NCBI GenBank assembly: GCA_022779365.1
Contig: JALFSI010000040.1
Location: 1 to 64,000 of the forward strand
Reading direction: 5' to 3'
Origin: CAG-170 sp022779365
Lineage (GTDB): Bacteria; Bacillota; Clostridia; Oscillospirales; Oscillospiraceae
DNA length: 64,000 bases
Part shown: piece by piece, positions 33,928 to 42,833 of the stretch
Position numbering within the stretch: the stretch's first letter is position 1
Layout of the letters: each line of letters starts with the position of its first letter
Notes under the pieces: model-generated
Told to the model about the DNA's origin: nothing
The model's database searches: none
The model's input: only the letters and a program-made list of their open reading frames with translations
Program-made: the position numbers and the translations under genes

Positions 33928-35220
33928 ATGTTTTTAACATCGGATGATTTTAAGAAGGTCCAGCAGGTCGTGGAGCATTACGCGGCAAAGGTCGATCTTT
34001 CTGCCGGAATTTCCAAAGAGGAATACCACACGCGCCACAAAAGGGTCTGGGATAAGCTGACGGAAAAAGGTTTGGACTTTGGCTTCTTCTTCTGGTACAG
34101 AGAAATGCCCGGCGATGGGCTGTATTTGACAGGCTATAATCCCACGCTGGAAAAGGCCTGTGCGATCATTGCCCCCGGCAAGGCGCCTCTGCTGCTGGTT
34201 GGACCCGAATCCGGCAAATGGGCAAAGGAAACGGGGCTGGATCTTGAGGCAAAGTTCACAACGGAATTCAGCCTGCCGGATGAGTACTACGAGGGCGTTA
34301 CCTGCGCGTCTCTTCCTGAGGTGATCCAGAATTACGTTGGACACGAGATCAAAAAAGTTGGCATTATGACGCCGCTGGATGTCGTTACGGTCAAGGTCCT
34401 GGATATTTTCAAGTATGATGTACCCGGTAAGCCTGAACTGATCGATGCGACCGACATTCTGGAGGATCTCCGATATGACAAATCCGAGGCGGAGTTCCAT
34501 TGTATGCAGCAGGCGGACACGATCGCGGCAGCAGCCGTGCGCGCCATGCTCGCAGTGCTGAAGCCCGGTCTGCGCGAGCTTCAGGTGACTGCGATCGGCG
34601 ATTATGTTGTGAAGGCGCTGGGCGGCGAAAGCTATGGTGCGGAATCCATGGCGACCTCCGGAGCGCGTAATCGCTATATTATTGCCCCAGCCTCGAACAA
34701 AGTGATCGAACCGGGTGACATCGTTCAGCTCAGCTCCGTACCCAGCTTCCAGGGATATAAGGGCGTATGCCGCAGAACAGTCGTTGCAGGCGAGCGTAAC
34801 GCTCTGCAGCGGGAATTCTTCGAAAAGATGAATCACGGCTACGAGCTGGCTGTTGCGGAACTGAAAAACGTGATCGAGCATGATCTGCCGATCAACCGGG
34901 TCGATCTGGCAGCCCGCGACTATTTCCAGACGCAGCAGCTCGATGGGGTCAATATGAAATGCCTGCATTTTTACAGTACCAGTCACGGGACTGGTCTGAC
35001 AGAGTGTTTGGAGAAGATCCCGACGCATCCGTATAAGGAGGACTATTACGGCAAGGGCAAACACGTCGGCATGATGCTTGATCTCGGACTGTATGACCAT
35101 CCGAACAAGGATATTTGCGGCGGCTGTGTGGAAAGCGCGTTCTTCAAGAAGGACAATACGTTCGTCTGTTTTACGGATCTTCCCACGGATGCACAGGCTC
35201 TCGTTGGCAAAGGCCTGTAA
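33928..35220 (+). CDS. second M24-family protein lacking metal ligands
   Basis: A 430-aa pita-bread-fold protein with an N-terminal creatinase-like domain (about 1-190) and an M24 domain (about 200-425). The two Asp metal positions read VQLSSVPS and YKGVCRRT, so both are lost. His is kept (TSHGTGL), and CVESAFF supplies one Glu. It is divergent from the importer operon, which ends with the other M24 protein. The two proteins are clearly distinct in sequence. Start after GAAGGAGG. Possibly a metal-free hydrolase acting on a C-N bond; the substrate is unknown. Confidence 0.8.
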   Translation: MFLTSDDFKKVQQVVEHYAAKVDLSAGISKEEYHTRHKRVWDKLTEKGLDFGFFFWYREMPGDGLYLTGYNPTLEKACAIIAPGKAPLLLVGPESGKWAKETGLDLEAKFTTEFSLPDEYYEGVTCASLPEVIQNYVGHEIKKVGIMTPLDVVTVKVLDIFKYDVPGKPELIDATDILEDLRYDKSEAEFHCMQQADTIAAAAVRAMLAVLKPGLRELQVTAIGDYVVKALGGESYGAESMATSGARNRYIIAPASNKVIEPGDIVQLSSVPSFQGYKGVCRRTVVAGERNALQREFFEKMNHGYELAVAELKNVIEHDLPINRVDLAARDYFQTQQLDGVNMKCLHFYSTSHGTGLTECLEKIPTHPYKEDYYGKGKHVGMMLDLGLYDHPNKDICGGCVESAFFKKDNTFVCFTDLPTDAQALVGKGL

Positions 35221-35223
35221 ACA

Positions 35224-35252
35224 TTGCAAAAAGTCTCCAAATGATGTATACT
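35224..35252 (+). promoter_or_regulatory. promoter of the ROK gene
   Basis: TTGCAA (35224-35229) and TATACT (35247-35252) with a 17-bp spacer, directly after the M24 stop codon. Confidence 0.55.
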
Positions 35253-35283
35253 GAATTGTAAAAACAGGGAAAATGGTGAGAGC

Positions 35284-36459
35284 ATGATCAACGACGTTAT
35301 TGACCTGAAAAACAAAAATGCGAAGCTTGTCATGGATCTGATCCGCTTCCGCGGCGACCTCACGAAAAAAGATATTGCTGAACAGACAGGGCTGAGTATC
35401 ACAACGGTCTCAACGATTTGTGCTGATCTGAAAGGACTGGGTATCGTCTCAGAGCAGCGTCTCTCCAACCCACGCGTGGGCAGGATCCCAAGCTGCATCT
35501 CGTTTCAGTATGCTTCGTTCTATGTTGTCGGCATTGATCTGCAAATATCCAATGTCCTGGGGCTGGCGATCTCCAATCTGCATAATGAAGTACTGGTCTC
35601 TGAAACGATCGACAGTACGCAAATGCAGAGCGCACAAAGCACGGCGGATTTTGCAAAGCAGTGGGTCGACCGGCAGTGTCGCACACACGGCTTTGACGCT
35701 GCAAAGGTCGTTGGTATCGGGATCTCCGTTCCGGCCATCTTTGACAGAACCGACGGCTGTCTGATCAGCTGCCCGATCCAGCGCTTTAACGGCGTAAACC
35801 TGCGGCAGATCTTTACGGAGCGCTTCCGTGTGCCGGTCTATGTTGACAATGCCAGTAACTTCAAAGCCATTTCCATACACACCGTCAGCAAGGTCTCCGA
35901 TATTGTCTGTCTAGACATATCGCAGGGAGCTGGGGTCGGTATTATCTGCAATGATGCGCTGCTGCGCGGAAAAAACGGCTACGGCGCTGAGATCGCACAT
36001 GTGCCGATCGGGAATGCAAAATTGCGGTGTCCTTCCTGTGGGGCCTATGGATGTGTTGAGGCGGAGCTGCAGTTGGAGCACATTTTGCAGCACTATCCAC
36101 ATTATGATGCAAGGAAAAATGCGGATGCACAGTGGAAGAACTTTGTGGAGTATGTGCGCAACAACTTATCGGAGTTTCACGTTCTGCTGGACAGAATCGG
36201 ATACCTGTTGGGTTCTCTTACCAGTATACTGGTCAATCTGTTTGATCCGTCGCTTTTTCTGATCACCGGGTACATTGCAGACCTATTTCCGCAGCTTGAG
36301 CCAGCTTTTAACGATCAGGTGCAAAAGCGCTGTTCCTTGTCGTTGGCAAAAGGTTTGACCTTTCAGGTTGAGCAGTACCATTCCAAAAGTATTTATGAAG
36401 GTATTTGCGATACGATCTACGACAACTGGTCTCCGCTGGATCGCTCGTCGCCCCAATAG
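35284..36459 (+). CDS. ROK-family transcriptional repressor (NagC/XylR type)
   Basis: A 391-aa regulator. An N-terminal winged helix-turn-helix (about residues 20-65; LTKKDIAEQTGLSITTVSTI) precedes a sugar-kinase-like ROK domain. The zinc motif is present as HVPIGNAKLRCPSCGAYGCVEAE in which His and three Cys are seen at about residues 239-258. It follows the M24 gene and probably represses both transcripts of cluster 2 until the substrate or its phosphate binds. The ribosome site (GGTGAG) is modest. Confidence 0.87.
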   Translation: MINDVIDLKNKNAKLVMDLIRFRGDLTKKDIAEQTGLSITTVSTICADLKGLGIVSEQRLSNPRVGRIPSCISFQYASFYVVGIDLQISNVLGLAISNLHNEVLVSETIDSTQMQSAQSTADFAKQWVDRQCRTHGFDAAKVVGIGISVPAIFDRTDGCLISCPIQRFNGVNLRQIFTERFRVPVYVDNASNFKAISIHTVSKVSDIVCLDISQGAGVGIICNDALLRGKNGYGAEIAHVPIGNAKLRCPSCGAYGCVEAELQLEHILQHYPHYDARKNADAQWKNFVEYVRNNLSEFHVLLDRIGYLLGSLTSILVNLFDPSLFLITGYIADLFPQLEPAFNDQVQKRCSLSLAKGLTFQVEQYHSKSIYEGICDTIYDNWSPLDRSSPQ

Positions 36460-36640
36460 CGCGGCAGTTTAACGCTGCACCATTTTCGTGCTGTTTTTGA
36501 AAGCGGCGGCATCCATTTGATTCAGACCTTGCGGCAGTTCATTTACTGACCCGAATGGGCGCAAATGCGATGGATTTATCGAGATTTATTTGGAAAAACA
36601 GTATAAATACATCTACTTTCAAACGGGTTTTGAATATTTT

Positions 36641-36676
36641 AACGGCGGCTGCAATTTGCAGCCGCCGTTTTAATTT
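36641..36676 (+). terminator. terminator downstream of the ROK gene
   Basis: AACGGCGGCTGC and GCAGCCGCCGTT arms with a short loop, followed by TTTAATTTT. It lies 180 bp past the stop codon; the space between holds no gene. Confidence 0.65.
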
Positions 36677-36876
36677 TGGACCAGATCGCGTTGCGGATGG
36701 CGTTTCTGATCGCACTTCTATGCCTCGGTGTTACACTTGACTTGTAAGCGTCAAACCTAAACGTGCTGCACTCCCACAGTTCGAATTCTCGACATCTGGG
36801 CTGAGTGGAATCGAACGCCCAAGCACTGTCCCAGCAAATATTTACGGCAGACCCAAACGATGAGCCTGCCGTTCTG

Positions 36877-37035
36877 CTATTCCTCGTATTTCGTAAAATC
36901 CATCCACTCGCCAAGCGGACGTTTACTTTCGCCGTAGCATTTGTTCAGATACAAGTTACGGTGTGGATTATAGAGCCGGTGTACTTTCTGCGCTTGTTCA
37001 TAGAGATCGGCATCAATTTCCCGGCAAGCCCGTTC
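36877..37035 (-). other. coding-like stretch of unknown origin inside the IS66 remnant
   Basis: On the minus strand, out of frame with tnpC, about 52 sense codons (contains DADLYEQAQKVHRLYNPHR and KRPLGEWMDFTKYEE) run up to TAG at 36877-36879. The same frame then continues open for some 30 more codons. It reads like real protein but I recognise no family. Perhaps it is part of the host gene or a passenger joined by the deletion. Confidence 0.3.
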
Positions 37036-37714
37036 TAACTTTCAGATAGTTGGTCAGGTAAGGCCATTGCTCCCTCAGATAGGTCAGAGCCTTTCCCAGT
37101 GCGGACTTCGGCGCGGCATTCCGTATGCTTGCCCACGACCACAAAGCGTCTAAAACAGGCTTTGCCTGCTCCAGCCGCTGCTTGTGCCGTTCTTCTGCTG
37201 TTTTACCCTTCAATCCCTGCTCTATTTCAAACAGCAGATTGCAGTATGTCAAGCCCTGCGCGGCAGAGCTTCCACTGACCTTTCCCTTTGGCAGGGACTT
37301 TACCGCCTCGTCGAATTTCCTGCGGGCGTGGGCCCAGCAGCCGACTACGGTGATCTCCTCCGGGAGTGCATGATATCCGGCATAGCCATCCGCATGAAGG
37401 TATCCGCGGAATCCGTTCAGGAATTCCTTTGGATGTGTTCCGCTGCGGTCCGGCTGGTATTCATACAGCACAATCGGCTTCTGCGTGTCTCCGCTGGTGC
37501 GGTAAAGCCACATATAGCTGCTGCTCTGCGGCGTCTTTCCCGGTTCGTGAAGAACCTGAAGCGTCGTTTCATCCGCATGGAGCACCTCACGGATAAGCAG
37601 CTCCCGGTGCAGTTGATCATATACCGGCTTTAAATAGTCCTCCGTCGCTTTGAGTATCCAGTTGGACATGGTCTGGCGGCTCAGCCGGATGCCGCGGCGA
37701 TTCAGCTCCTGCCG
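37013..37714 (-). pseudogene. IS66 transposase TnpC, truncated at both ends
   Basis: About 230 residues of the DDE transposase core remain: QTMSNWILKATEDYLKP, ADETTLQVLHEP (first catalytic Asp region), LHADGYAGYHAL (second Asp) and the WAHARRKFDEA motif. The N-terminal zinc-finger and leucine-zipper half is deleted. The C-terminus ends in a short unrelated tail after TNYLK, so the final catalytic Glu region is lost. Not functional. Confidence 0.75.
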
Positions 37715-37785
37715 ACCCCAAGGCGAAGATCCGTGTAGCCGCAGGCGATATACACCTTATCCGCCCCGGTGAAGTCGTTCAGCAT
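37702..37785 (-). pseudogene. IS66 TnpB stub
   Basis: Only the first 27 codons are left, beginning MLNDFTGADKVYIACGYTDL, the typical TnpB (IS66 Orf2) N-terminus, then running out of frame into tnpC sequence. The start overlaps the tnpA end by 7 bp, as in intact IS66 elements. Confidence 0.7.
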
Positions 37786-38117
37786 GACCGTAACGCCCGG
37801 AGCACTGCTTCCAGCGTCGTCGCATCCGCACCGTTGTAAACCGCTGCCTCGGCATCCGCAATACGGATGCGCACGGCGAGCTGACCGGAACTCTCCGTTT
37901 TGCGCAGCGTTATCTCCACAAAGCCACTGCTCTGCGGCTGTGTGTTCGTCAGTTTCTGAAACAGCCGCCGCTGCCAGTAGTAATACGTTTTCCCGGATAT
38001 ACTGTTTTCCTGGCACCATGCCCGAACCGTCATCCCACTGCCGCGGCAGGCTGCAAATTTTCCGCTCCACTGCTCCAGCCGCACTTGCCTGGACATCGCT
38101 TGCAGACTTTGCTCCAT
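37779..38117 (-). CDS. IS66 accessory protein TnpA
   Basis: A 112-aa protein with the usual TnpA layout: a helix-turn-helix-like half (MTVRAWCQENSISGKTYYYW, about residues 29-48) and a short beta-strand tail. It appears intact, but without TnpB and TnpC the element cannot move by itself. Confidence 0.75.
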   Translation of the reverse strand: MEQSLQAMSRQVRLEQWSGKFAACRGSGMTVRAWCQENSISGKTYYYWQRRLFQKLTNTQPQSSGFVEITLRKTESSGQLAVRIRIADAEAAVYNGADATTLEAVLRALRSC

Positions 38118-38237
38118 TTTGCTCCTCTCCCTCTATGCCAAATGTCTCCCTTGCACTCTAACGGAGACATTTGAAGTTTGGAATAGTATCTCATAGAGAC
38201 GGTTTGCGGACAAAATGCGGGGAGGTTTGACGCTTAC

Positions 38238-38717
38238 GAGCTTTTGCGGCAATTCCGGGCGCGCGGCATCCACACGGCGCTCGATACCTGCGGCGCGTGC
38301 GTGTGGGCGCAGATGCAGCCGCTTCTGCCGTATACCGATCTGGTCTTATTTGACCTCAAGCATATGGACTCAGCGCAGCACCGGCGCATGATGGGACTCG
38401 GAAACGAACGAGTTTTGGAGAATTTCCGCAACATTCAGGCGCTCGGCGTGCGTACACGCGTGCGTATCCCGGTCATTCCCGGCTATAACGACAGCCGTGA
38501 AAACTGGGACGCCGTCATTGCGTTTTTGAAGCCGTATCCGCAGGTCGCGGTGGAGCTTCTGCCGTATCACAAGCTCGGCAGCGGCAAATACGAGGCGATC
38601 GGCAAGCGCTGGGAGATGCCGGCGTGTGAGCCGCCGTCGGATGCCGCCATGCAGGCACACCGGGCGTATCTGGCGCGCGGCGGCGTGCGCTGCGTGCGGG
38701 GAGGCGACCGCGAATAG
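38238..38717 (+). pseudogene. pflA: pyruvate formate-lyase activating enzyme, 5'-truncated
   Basis: About 159 codons of the C-terminal two thirds of a PflA-type glycyl-radical activase: GIHTALDTCGAC, LVLFDLKHMDSAQHR and IPVIPGYND are family landmarks. The radical-SAM CxxxCxxC cluster motif and the N-terminus are absent because the IS66 element ends at 38237. No start or ribosome site lies at the junction. A non-functional remnant; the original pfl locus is not in this window. Confidence 0.8.
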
Positions 38718-38740
38718 GACGCAGAACGTGTGACAAATGA

Positions 38741-38769
38741 TTGAAAAAACTGGCTGTGTATGTTAAAAT
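38741..38769 (+). promoter_or_regulatory. candidate promoter upstream of a 43-aa frame
   Basis: TTGAAA (38741-38746) and TAAAAT (38764-38769) with a 17-bp spacer. Confidence 0.45.
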
Positions 38770-38798
38770 ACCATCGATAAGCAGCGCGCCGATGCCAA

Positions 38799-38930
38799 AT
38801 GGGCGCGGCGCACTATGGGAAGAGCGAGGATGATGATACGCGCATCGACCGGCTGCCGTCGCAGGCGTATCTGGACGCCATGAAGGCATACAACATTCAG
38901 CTCCTCTGCCCGGAGACTGAGAAAAAGTAA
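38799..38930 (+). CDS. possible small protein, 43 aa
   Basis: An open frame from ATG 38799 to TAA 38928-38930 (contains DTRIDRLPSQAYLDAMKAYN). It lies between a promoter-like sequence and a clear terminator, and its codon use is like the neighbours. There is no obvious ribosome site and no family I recognise. It may be a genuine small gene or the tail of a lost one. Confidence 0.3.
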   Translation: MGAAHYGKSEDDDTRIDRLPSQAYLDAMKAYNIQLLCPETEKK

Positions 38931-38939
38931 AAAGATGCA

Positions 38940-38975
38940 AAAAAGGATGCTGCCGGTCGGCAGCATCCTTTTCTA
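38940..38975 (+). terminator. terminator
   Basis: AAGGATGCTGCC and GGCAGCATCCTT arms with a GGTC loop, followed by TTCT; A-run on the other side, so it may also serve the DUF4349 gene on the minus strand. Confidence 0.7.
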
Positions 38976-38998
38976 TGATCACCAAGGGGAGCCTAAAA

Positions 38999-40039
38999 TT
39001 AAGTGCCTTCGGGGGCGTCGGGCTTTGCCGCCTGCGCCTGCTTTTCACGCTTTGCGGCGTGCTTTTTGCGGAGCTTGCGGACGATGAGGAGCACGATCAC
39101 GACGAGGATCGCCAGCAGGACGAGGGCGGGGAGCGCGCTCACGAGCCCGATGCAAAGGCGCTGGAAGCCGCGCACAAAGCCGTTCCAGCCGTCGGAGAAG
39201 GCGCTTGCCAGCTTCTCGCCGAACGTGCGCTGCACGGGCGCGGTTGGCGTGTAAACCTCGACCTCCTCCAGCGTCAGCGACACCGTGGAATAGGTGATCT
39301 TTCGGTCAAGATTGCGCAGATTCCGCTCGATCGACTCGATCTCGTAGCGCACGTCGGACAGCCGCTGCTCCAGCGCGACGAGGCTTTCCACGTCCGTCGT
39401 TTTCTTGAGCATATCGAGCAGCCGCTCCTCCTGCGTGTTCAGCGACGACAGCCGCGCCTCATAATCCGTGTACGACGAGGTGACGTTTTCGGCGTTGCGG
39501 CTGGACGAAAGCACATTCCCCAGCCCATCCGCCTGCTTCAAAAAGCCTTCAAACTGCGCCGCCGGGACGCGGACGGTATAGTAGGCGGTGCGGTTGACGA
39601 CCTGCGTCGTGCCGTCGTCATTGTAGCGGATGTCGCCGTAGACGTTGGAGCCCTCCACAAACCCGCCGCAGGCGGCGACGTTCTGCTCCAGCGTCTGCAT
39701 GGTCTTGTCAAATTCTGTGGTTTGCAGGTACAGATCGGCGGAGTAGATGATCTTTTCCGCCGACAGCGCGCTGTCCGCCGTGGGCGTGAGCCCGTCCTCG
39801 CCGCTGTAGCTCTGGGTCGAGACGGCCTCTTCGGGTTCTGCCCATGACTCGTCCGCCATTGGCGTTTCAGCAGGCATCGAAGCCTCTGCTGCTGCCGGGG
39901 CGTCCTCTGTTTTGTAGTTGCTGAAGTAGCCGGTGGCGGTGTCGTAGGCTGCGTTTTTGGATGCGCTGCACCCGGTGAACACGCACACGGCAAGCAGCAG
40001 GGCGCAGATCAGCGCCAGGTATCGTTTGTAGTGCTTCAT
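38999..40039 (-). CDS. DUF4349 domain lipoprotein
   Basis: A 346-aa membrane-associated protein. Lipobox FTGC with Cys at residue 24, acidic low-complexity linker (about 35-90), then DUF4349 (about 95-325). The latter has IIYSADLYLQT, a long coiled-coil centre (EARLSSLNTQEERLLDML) and a C-terminal membrane helix (about 300-320) followed by a Lys-rich tail. Function unknown; the family is common in Firmicutes. Its context gives no clue. Confidence 0.85.
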   Translation of the reverse strand: MKHYKRYLALICALLLAVCVFTGCSASKNAAYDTATGYFSNYKTEDAPAAAEASMPAETPMADESWAEPEEAVSTQSYSGEDGLTPTADSALSAEKIIYSADLYLQTTEFDKTMQTLEQNVAACGGFVEGSNVYGDIRYNDDGTTQVVNRTAYYTVRVPAAQFEGFLKQADGLGNVLSSSRNAENVTSSYTDYEARLSSLNTQEERLLDMLKKTTDVESLVALEQRLSDVRYEIESIERNLRNLDRKITYSTVSLTLEEVEVYTPTAPVQRTFGEKLASAFSDGWNGFVRGFQRLCIGLVSALPALVLLAILVVIVLLIVRKLRKKHAAKREKQAQAAKPDAPEGT

Positions 40040-40120
40040 GGTCGGTTGCTCCTTTCATTTTTTGCCTCATATATCCTGTACACCCTATATGACGAGTAAA
40101 ATTGGGAAAGGTTGCAGCAA

Positions 40121-40744
40121 TCAGTCAAAAATTTCTAAAAGATCGTCAGAAAATGCGGAGCGGGTGGCGGAGACCTCATAGGCAACGCGCTTTTCGCTGC
40201 CGCCGGGCAGGACCTTGACATATTCACGGCTCTGCATCCGCCCCGTGAGCGCAAGCGCAGCCCCCGGCGCGAGTGCCGCCGCCTCCTGCGCCGCGCGCCC
40301 CCAGAGGATACAGGGGATGTAGTCCGAGCGGTGATAGGCGCGGCTGACCGCGAGCATCACGTCGCAGATCTCGCGTCCGAGCGGCGTGCGGCGGTAAACG
40401 GGCGGCTTACACAGCGCGCCGCAAAGCTGCACGCGGTTTTCCGGCGCGCCCTCTGCGGTCGTGAGCGACTCGGCATAGACCGACAAAATGAGCTTATGCC
40501 CCTGCTGCGCCTTGCTGTTGAACGAGCGGATCTGCCCCGTGACCTCGATCTGGTCGCCGGAAAACAGGTCCATGCCGTCCAGCACGTCCTGCGCCGCGAT
40601 CACGGGCAGCACGTCCACCGCGCCGGACAGACGCGGCACCTCCAGCGCAAAGCGATAAAATCTGCGCATATGATTTTCGTGCGAAAACGCGGGCAGCACC
40701 GCGAGCGTTCCGCGCAGCAGGGTCTTGTTGACCGTATATTCCAT
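40121..40744 (-). CDS. single-stranded DNA-binding (OB-fold) protein
   Basis: A 207-aa protein with two consecutive OB-like halves. The first (about 1-100) opens NKTLLRGTLAVLPAF; the second (about 105-200) has RVQLCGALCKPPVYRRTPLG and ICDVMLAVSRAYHRSDYIPC, the SSB signature. It is longer than housekeeping SSB and lacks the acidic DDDIPF tail, so it is probably an accessory SSB paralogue rather than the replication SSB. Confidence 0.75.
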   Translation of the reverse strand: MEYTVNKTLLRGTLAVLPAFSHENHMRRFYRFALEVPRLSGAVDVLPVIAAQDVLDGMDLFSGDQIEVTGQIRSFNSKAQQGHKLILSVYAESLTTAEGAPENRVQLCGALCKPPVYRRTPLGREICDVMLAVSRAYHRSDYIPCILWGRAAQEAAALAPGAALALTGRMQSREYVKVLPGGSEKRVAYEVSATRSAFSDDLLEIFD

Positions 40745-40804
40745 TCTCCCACCTCATTCAGTTCGTATGGGAGACTATATGCCTGCGCGGGGGAGAATAG
40801 ACCC

Positions 40805-42733
40805 TCAGCGGCGGCGCTTGCGGCGGTCTGTGCGCGGGGCGGGCTTGGACGCATTTTGACGCGGCGCGCGAGCTTTTGCAGGCGCGTCCGGCTTGTTTGC
40901 GGGCTTTGCCGCCTTGCCGGACGGCGCGTTCTTGCTGCGCGGGCGGAGAAGGCACTTCGGACCGTTTCCGATCAGGTCCGTCCGTCCCGCCTTTTCCAGC
41001 GCCTCGCGCACGAGGGCGTCATTTTTCGGGTCGCGGTACTGCATGAGCGCCCGCTGCATCGCCTTTTCGTGCGGATTTTTCGGCACATACACCGGCTGCA
41101 TCGTGCGCGGGTCAAGCCCCGTGTAATACATGACCGTGGAGAGCGTGGACGGCGTTGGGTAAAAATCCTGCACCTGCTCGGGGTGATGCCCCGTGTCGCG
41201 CAGGTATTCCGCCAGCTCCACGGCGTCCCGCAGCGTGCAGCCGGGGTGCGAGGACATGAGATACGGCACGACGAACTGCTTCATGCGCGCCTGCTCGTTG
41301 ATCTTTTTGTAGCGGTCGAGAAATTGCAGGTACACGCTGTGGCGGGGCTTTCCCATCACGGCGAGCACCCGGTCGGAGACGTGCTCCGGCGCGACCTTGA
41401 GCTGCCCGGAGATGTGATAGCGCACGAGCTCCTTAAAAAACGCGTCCGAACGGTCGGCGAGCAGATAGTCGAAGCGGATGCCGCTGCGGATGAACACCTT
41501 TTTGACGTTCGGCAGCTTGCGTAGCTTGCGCAGCAGCGCAAGATAATCCGAATGGTCGGCGTCCATGTTTTTGCACGGCGTGGGAAACAGGCACTGCCGG
41601 TTCTGACACGCGCCCTTCGTGAGCTGCTTTTGACACGCGGGGTGGCGGAAATTCGCCGTCGGTCCGCCGACGTCGTGGATGTAGCCCTTAAAGTCCGCCT
41701 CGTGCGTCATTGCTTCCGCCTCGCGCACGATGGACTCGTGGCTGCGGGTCTGTACGATCCTGCCCTGATGGAACGTCAGCGCGCAGAAGCTGCACGCGCC
41801 GAAGCAGCCGCGGTTTGACACCAGGCTGAATTTGACCTCCTGAATGGCGGGCACGCCGCCGAGCTTTTCATAGCTCGGGTGATAGGTGCGGCAGTAGGGC
41901 AGGGCGTAAATTTCGTCCATCTCCGCCTGTGAAAGCGGCTTTTGCGGCGGGTTCTGGATGACGAACTCGCGCTCGGAATACGGCTCAATGAGCTGTTTGG
42001 CAGAGAACGGGTCGGTATTCGTGTATTGCAGGTAAAAGCTCTCGGCGTATTTTTTCGGGTCTTTCACAAGGCTCGCGTAGTCCGGCAGGCAGATGGACGG
42101 GACGGGTGTGTCGGCGCTTGCCGCGCGGAACACCGTGCCGTCGATGTAGGTGAGGTCGCGCACGCTCATGCCGTCGTTCAGGGCGTTTGCCGCCTCCACG
42201 ATGGCGCGCTCACCCATGCCGTAGAGCAGCAGATCCGCCTGCGAATCGAGCAGGATCGACCGCTTGAGCTTGTCGGACCAGTAGTCGTAGTGCGCGAGCC
42301 TGCGCAGGCTCGCCTCAATGCCGCCGATCAGGATCGGGATGTTTTTGAACGTACGCCGGATGAGGTTGCAGTAGACCACCACGGCGTAGTCCGGGCGCTT
42401 TCCCATCACGCCGCCGGGGGTGTAGGCATCTTGCTGCCGGCGCTTTTTGGACACGGAGTAGTGGTTGACCATCGAGTCCATATTTCCGCCCGAGACGAGA
42501 AAGCCCAGCCGCGGCGCACCGAGCGCGGCGATGGAAGCCGGGTTTTTCCAGTCCGGCTGCGAGAGAATGCCGACCTTATACCCGGCGTGCTCCAGAACAC
42601 GCGAGATGATCGCGTGCCCGAACGAGGGGTGATCGACATACGCGTCCCCGATGACATAAACAAAATCGCACTGCGCCCAGCCCCGCGCGTCCATATCCGC
42701 GCGGCAGACCGGCAAAAATTCGGGCATATCCAC
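40805..42733 (-). CDS. YgiQ family radical SAM protein
   Basis: A 642-aa protein with the YgiQ N-terminal domain, a radical-SAM core and C-terminal extension. The [4Fe-4S] motif is in NRGCFGACSFCALTFHQGR (about residue 310). The N-terminus has DVYVDHPSFGHA-like text (YVDHPSFGHAIISRVLE). The last 50 residues are Lys/Arg/Pro-rich. Reaction unknown; the family is widespread and conserved. Confidence 0.88.
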   Translation of the reverse strand: MDMPEFLPVCRADMDARGWAQCDFVYVIGDAYVDHPSFGHAIISRVLEHAGYKVGILSQPDWKNPASIAALGAPRLGFLVSGGNMDSMVNHYSVSKKRRQQDAYTPGGVMGKRPDYAVVVYCNLIRRTFKNIPILIGGIEASLRRLAHYDYWSDKLKRSILLDSQADLLLYGMGERAIVEAANALNDGMSVRDLTYIDGTVFRAASADTPVPSICLPDYASLVKDPKKYAESFYLQYTNTDPFSAKQLIEPYSEREFVIQNPPQKPLSQAEMDEIYALPYCRTYHPSYEKLGGVPAIQEVKFSLVSNRGCFGACSFCALTFHQGRIVQTRSHESIVREAEAMTHEADFKGYIHDVGGPTANFRHPACQKQLTKGACQNRQCLFPTPCKNMDADHSDYLALLRKLRKLPNVKKVFIRSGIRFDYLLADRSDAFFKELVRYHISGQLKVAPEHVSDRVLAVMGKPRHSVYLQFLDRYKKINEQARMKQFVVPYLMSSHPGCTLRDAVELAEYLRDTGHHPEQVQDFYPTPSTLSTVMYYTGLDPRTMQPVYVPKNPHEKAMQRALMQYRDPKNDALVREALEKAGRTDLIGNGPKCLLRPRSKNAPSGKAAKPANKPDAPAKARAPRQNASKPAPRTDRRKRRR

Positions 42734-42796
42734 CCCTCCAGTTCTGGAAATAGTATAGCAGAAACCCCGGAAAAAGAAAATAGGTGCGCGGCAAAT

Positions 42797-42832
42797 AAAA
42801 GACCGCCCGCGCCAGGCGCGGGCGGCGGTTTG
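42797..42832 (-). terminator. terminator of the YhhN gene
   Basis: On the minus strand CCGCCCGCGCC and GGCGCGGGCGG arms followed by TCTTTTATTT. Confidence 0.75.
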
Positions 42833-42833
42833 C

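Larger units (their letters stand above)
36744..38237 (-). mobile_element. IS66-family insertion element, internally deleted
   Basis: Both ends carry the same 15-bp terminal inverted repeat, GTAAGCGTCAAACCT, facing outwards (36744-36758 and 38223-38237). Inside are tnpA (intact), a 27-codon stub of tnpB fused out of frame to the middle of tnpC, and a truncated tnpC. Most of tnpB, the 5' half of tnpC and the tnpC 3' end are missing. The flanking 8-mers (CTTGACTT and GAGCTTTT) do not match, so the flanks have rearranged since insertion. Confidence 0.75.

Noticed and set aside
36744..38237. Intact functional IS66 element
   Set aside because: tnpB is a stub and tnpC lacks both ends, although the terminal repeats are preserved.
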